NCBI GenBank assembly: GCA_012838615.1
Contig: DUOV01000133.1
Location: 1 to 34,900, forward strand
DNA from: Clostridia bacterium
Lineage (GTDB): Bacteria > Bacillota > DUOV01 > Zhaonellaceae
Direction: 5' to 3'
Length of the DNA stretch: 34,900 bases
Part shown: positions 33,812-34,900 of the stretch, piece by piece
Layout of the letters: every line of letters begins with the position of its first letter
Position numbering within the stretch: position 1 is the first letter of the stretch
Translations under genes and position numbers: made by a program
Notes under the pieces: generated by a model
The model's database searches: none
Seen by the model: the letters and a program-made list of their open reading frames with translations, nothing else
Told to the model about the DNA's origin: nothing

Positions 33812-34900
33812 TTATTTAATTATAACGCCATAACGGCGAATCTCAAATTCGGTTTTTACCTCAACGTCAGCTGCCAGCCAATAATCCCGCCAGGTTTTTT
33901 CACCCCCCATTTCCTTCCAGGTTTTATAATTTTGCATCCGAAAATATGCACCGATCCCAAGTGGATCTGTCTGTAGCTCCTGAAATTTAGCAATTAGCCT
34001 TTCAGCCCGATGGGTATACTGCTCAGCAAAACTTTTTTCGTAGCGTTCAAGAGTATCTGGATTTATCAGATTAGTAAGAGACTCCTTATCAACAACCTCG
34101 GCAGCTAACCTTACTTCCATAGTAACTTTTACTTGTCCATTTTCCCAGCGTGTTTTTACCTTATTTTTAGCAGAATTGATTTGTACGTTAACATATTTTC
34201 TGTCTTTTACATCTACATCTGGTTCAAAGGGGTCATCAAAGGATAAAGGCGTAAGGCCCACTTGTTCATCAAGAATGGTCAAAATTTTGTTTTCTTCCAC
34301 GTTTAGAGAGCCTATCATTTTGGTATCTTGAAACAGGGCTCTGCCAATAAGGGCAATCCCTTTATCCGTAAGCTCTAAATAGGGCAGACAGGGATCCCAG
34401 CCTTCTGCATTATGTTTAATATAAAATGTAATTAAATCTGCATCCATCATATAGCCCCGTACTGCAGCCGATTGCATTAGATCCCAGGTATATACTCCTA
34501 TTCTAGGGTTTTCCGGGGGTTTATAGTTTAAAAAATCTTTGGCTTTACCTTTAGTTACCAGTATAGCTGCATTGAGTGGGAAATCCGGATCTCTCGTAAC
34601 AATATCCACGTGTTCATCAATTCCGCCCCTGGCCAGCTCTTCGCCAATGACGATAGTTCTAATCTGACCATGTACCAGATCTTTATCTGTATTTTGATTT
34701 ATTATTGAGAGAGCGTCTTCCACATTTTTCCCTTCAGCGCTTAATTGGATTGCCGATTTTTCAGCTTCCCTCTCGAAAAGAGGCATGGTGATAGTTACGG
34801 CGTGGTGCTCACGTTCCCCTTTATCAATGCCGATTCCTATAATAATACCAAGTTCTTCAATAGGTCTACCGAAGCTACAACCGGTACAAGCTACTAGCAC
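33812..34900 (-). CDS. Ger(x)C-family spore germination lipoprotein (5' end cut by window)
   Basis: This is the C subunit of a GerA-type nutrient germinant receptor, an inner-membrane lipoprotein of the spore. The visible 362 residues begin within the signal peptide: lipobox LVAC then TGCSFGRPIEELGIIIGIGID. The conserved Ger(x)C body follows (about 20-360), ending in the C-terminal domain with GIGAYFRMQNYKTW. The frame is open to the window edge, so the start and the A/B subunit genes probably lie beyond 34900. It shows that the organism forms spores. Confidence 0.9.
   Translation of the reverse strand: MLVACTGCSFGRPIEELGIIIGIGIDKGEREHHAVTITMPLFEREAEKSAIQLSAEGKNVEDALSIINQNTDKDLVHGQIRTIVIGEELARGGIDEHVDIVTRDPDFPLNAAILVTKGKAKDFLNYKPPENPRIGVYTWDLMQSAAVRGYMMDADLITFYIKHNAEGWDPCLPYLELTDKGIALIGRALFQDTKMIGSLNVEENKILTILDEQVGLTPLSFDDPFEPDVDVKDRKYVNVQINSAKNKVKTRWENGQVKVTMEVRLAAEVVDKESLTNLINPDTLERYEKSFAEQYTHRAERLIAKFQELQTDPLGIGAYFRMQNYKTWKEMGGEKTWRDYWLAADVEVKTEFEIRRYGVIIK

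Overview
The window is chromosomal DNA of an AT-rich, spore-forming Firmicute, most likely a Clostridia/Peptococcaceae-type anaerobe. Evidence is the Ger(x)C spore-germination lipoprotein, a CIRCE-controlled groESL operon, T-box control, (R)-citramalate synthase, an archaeal-type small LeuC/LeuD pair and an HD-GYP protein. Most genes lie on the minus strand; only the ABC exporter pair and a DoxX-like gene are on the plus strand.

Region 1 (about 1-13600, minus) is one branched-chain amino acid operon: ilvE-ilvD-ilvB-ilvN-ilvB2-leuA-leuC-leuD-leuB-cimA. The usual ilvC is absent; a divergent second acetolactate synthase large subunit sits between ilvN and leuA. The leader is about 830 nt long. 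It runs: sigma-A promoter, T-box with its own terminator, then a ykkC-family aptamer (by context probably the ppGpp-sensing subtype) whose 3' strand is also the 5' arm of a second terminator, then ilvE. A heptamer repeat (AGTCGTT-like) is inserted in the loop of that aptamer; a related repeat supplies the last codons of leuA.

Region 2 (13600-19200) holds an FmdB-type zinc ribbon, an HD-GYP protein and a NifU C-terminal-domain protein (minus). Divergent from these is a BmrC/BmrD-like heterodimeric ABC exporter (plus).

Region 3 (19200-24100) holds a DoxX-like membrane protein, an unrecognised two-repeat 121-aa protein between GC-richer blocks, an orphan OmpR-type response regulator, and a larE-thiF/moeB-tcdA operon.

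Region 4 (24100-27530) is a copper operon, csoR-copA-copZ-small SHOCT protein, with a clear CsoR operator. CopA's first CxxC motif carries an in-frame TGA at the first Cys position, followed by a hairpin that resembles a bacterial SECIS: a candidate selenocysteine-containing copper ATPase, or else a nonsense mutation. The SHOCT gene also has an in-frame TAG.

Region 5 (27600-34900) holds a GAF-Fis regulator lacking the AAA+ domain, groES-groEL, a lipid kinase, an Orn/Lys/Arg decarboxylase, and the 5'-truncated gerC. A short intergenic element (core CGCAAAGATATAA) occurs three times in the window, each time between the terminator of one gene and the promoter region of the next.
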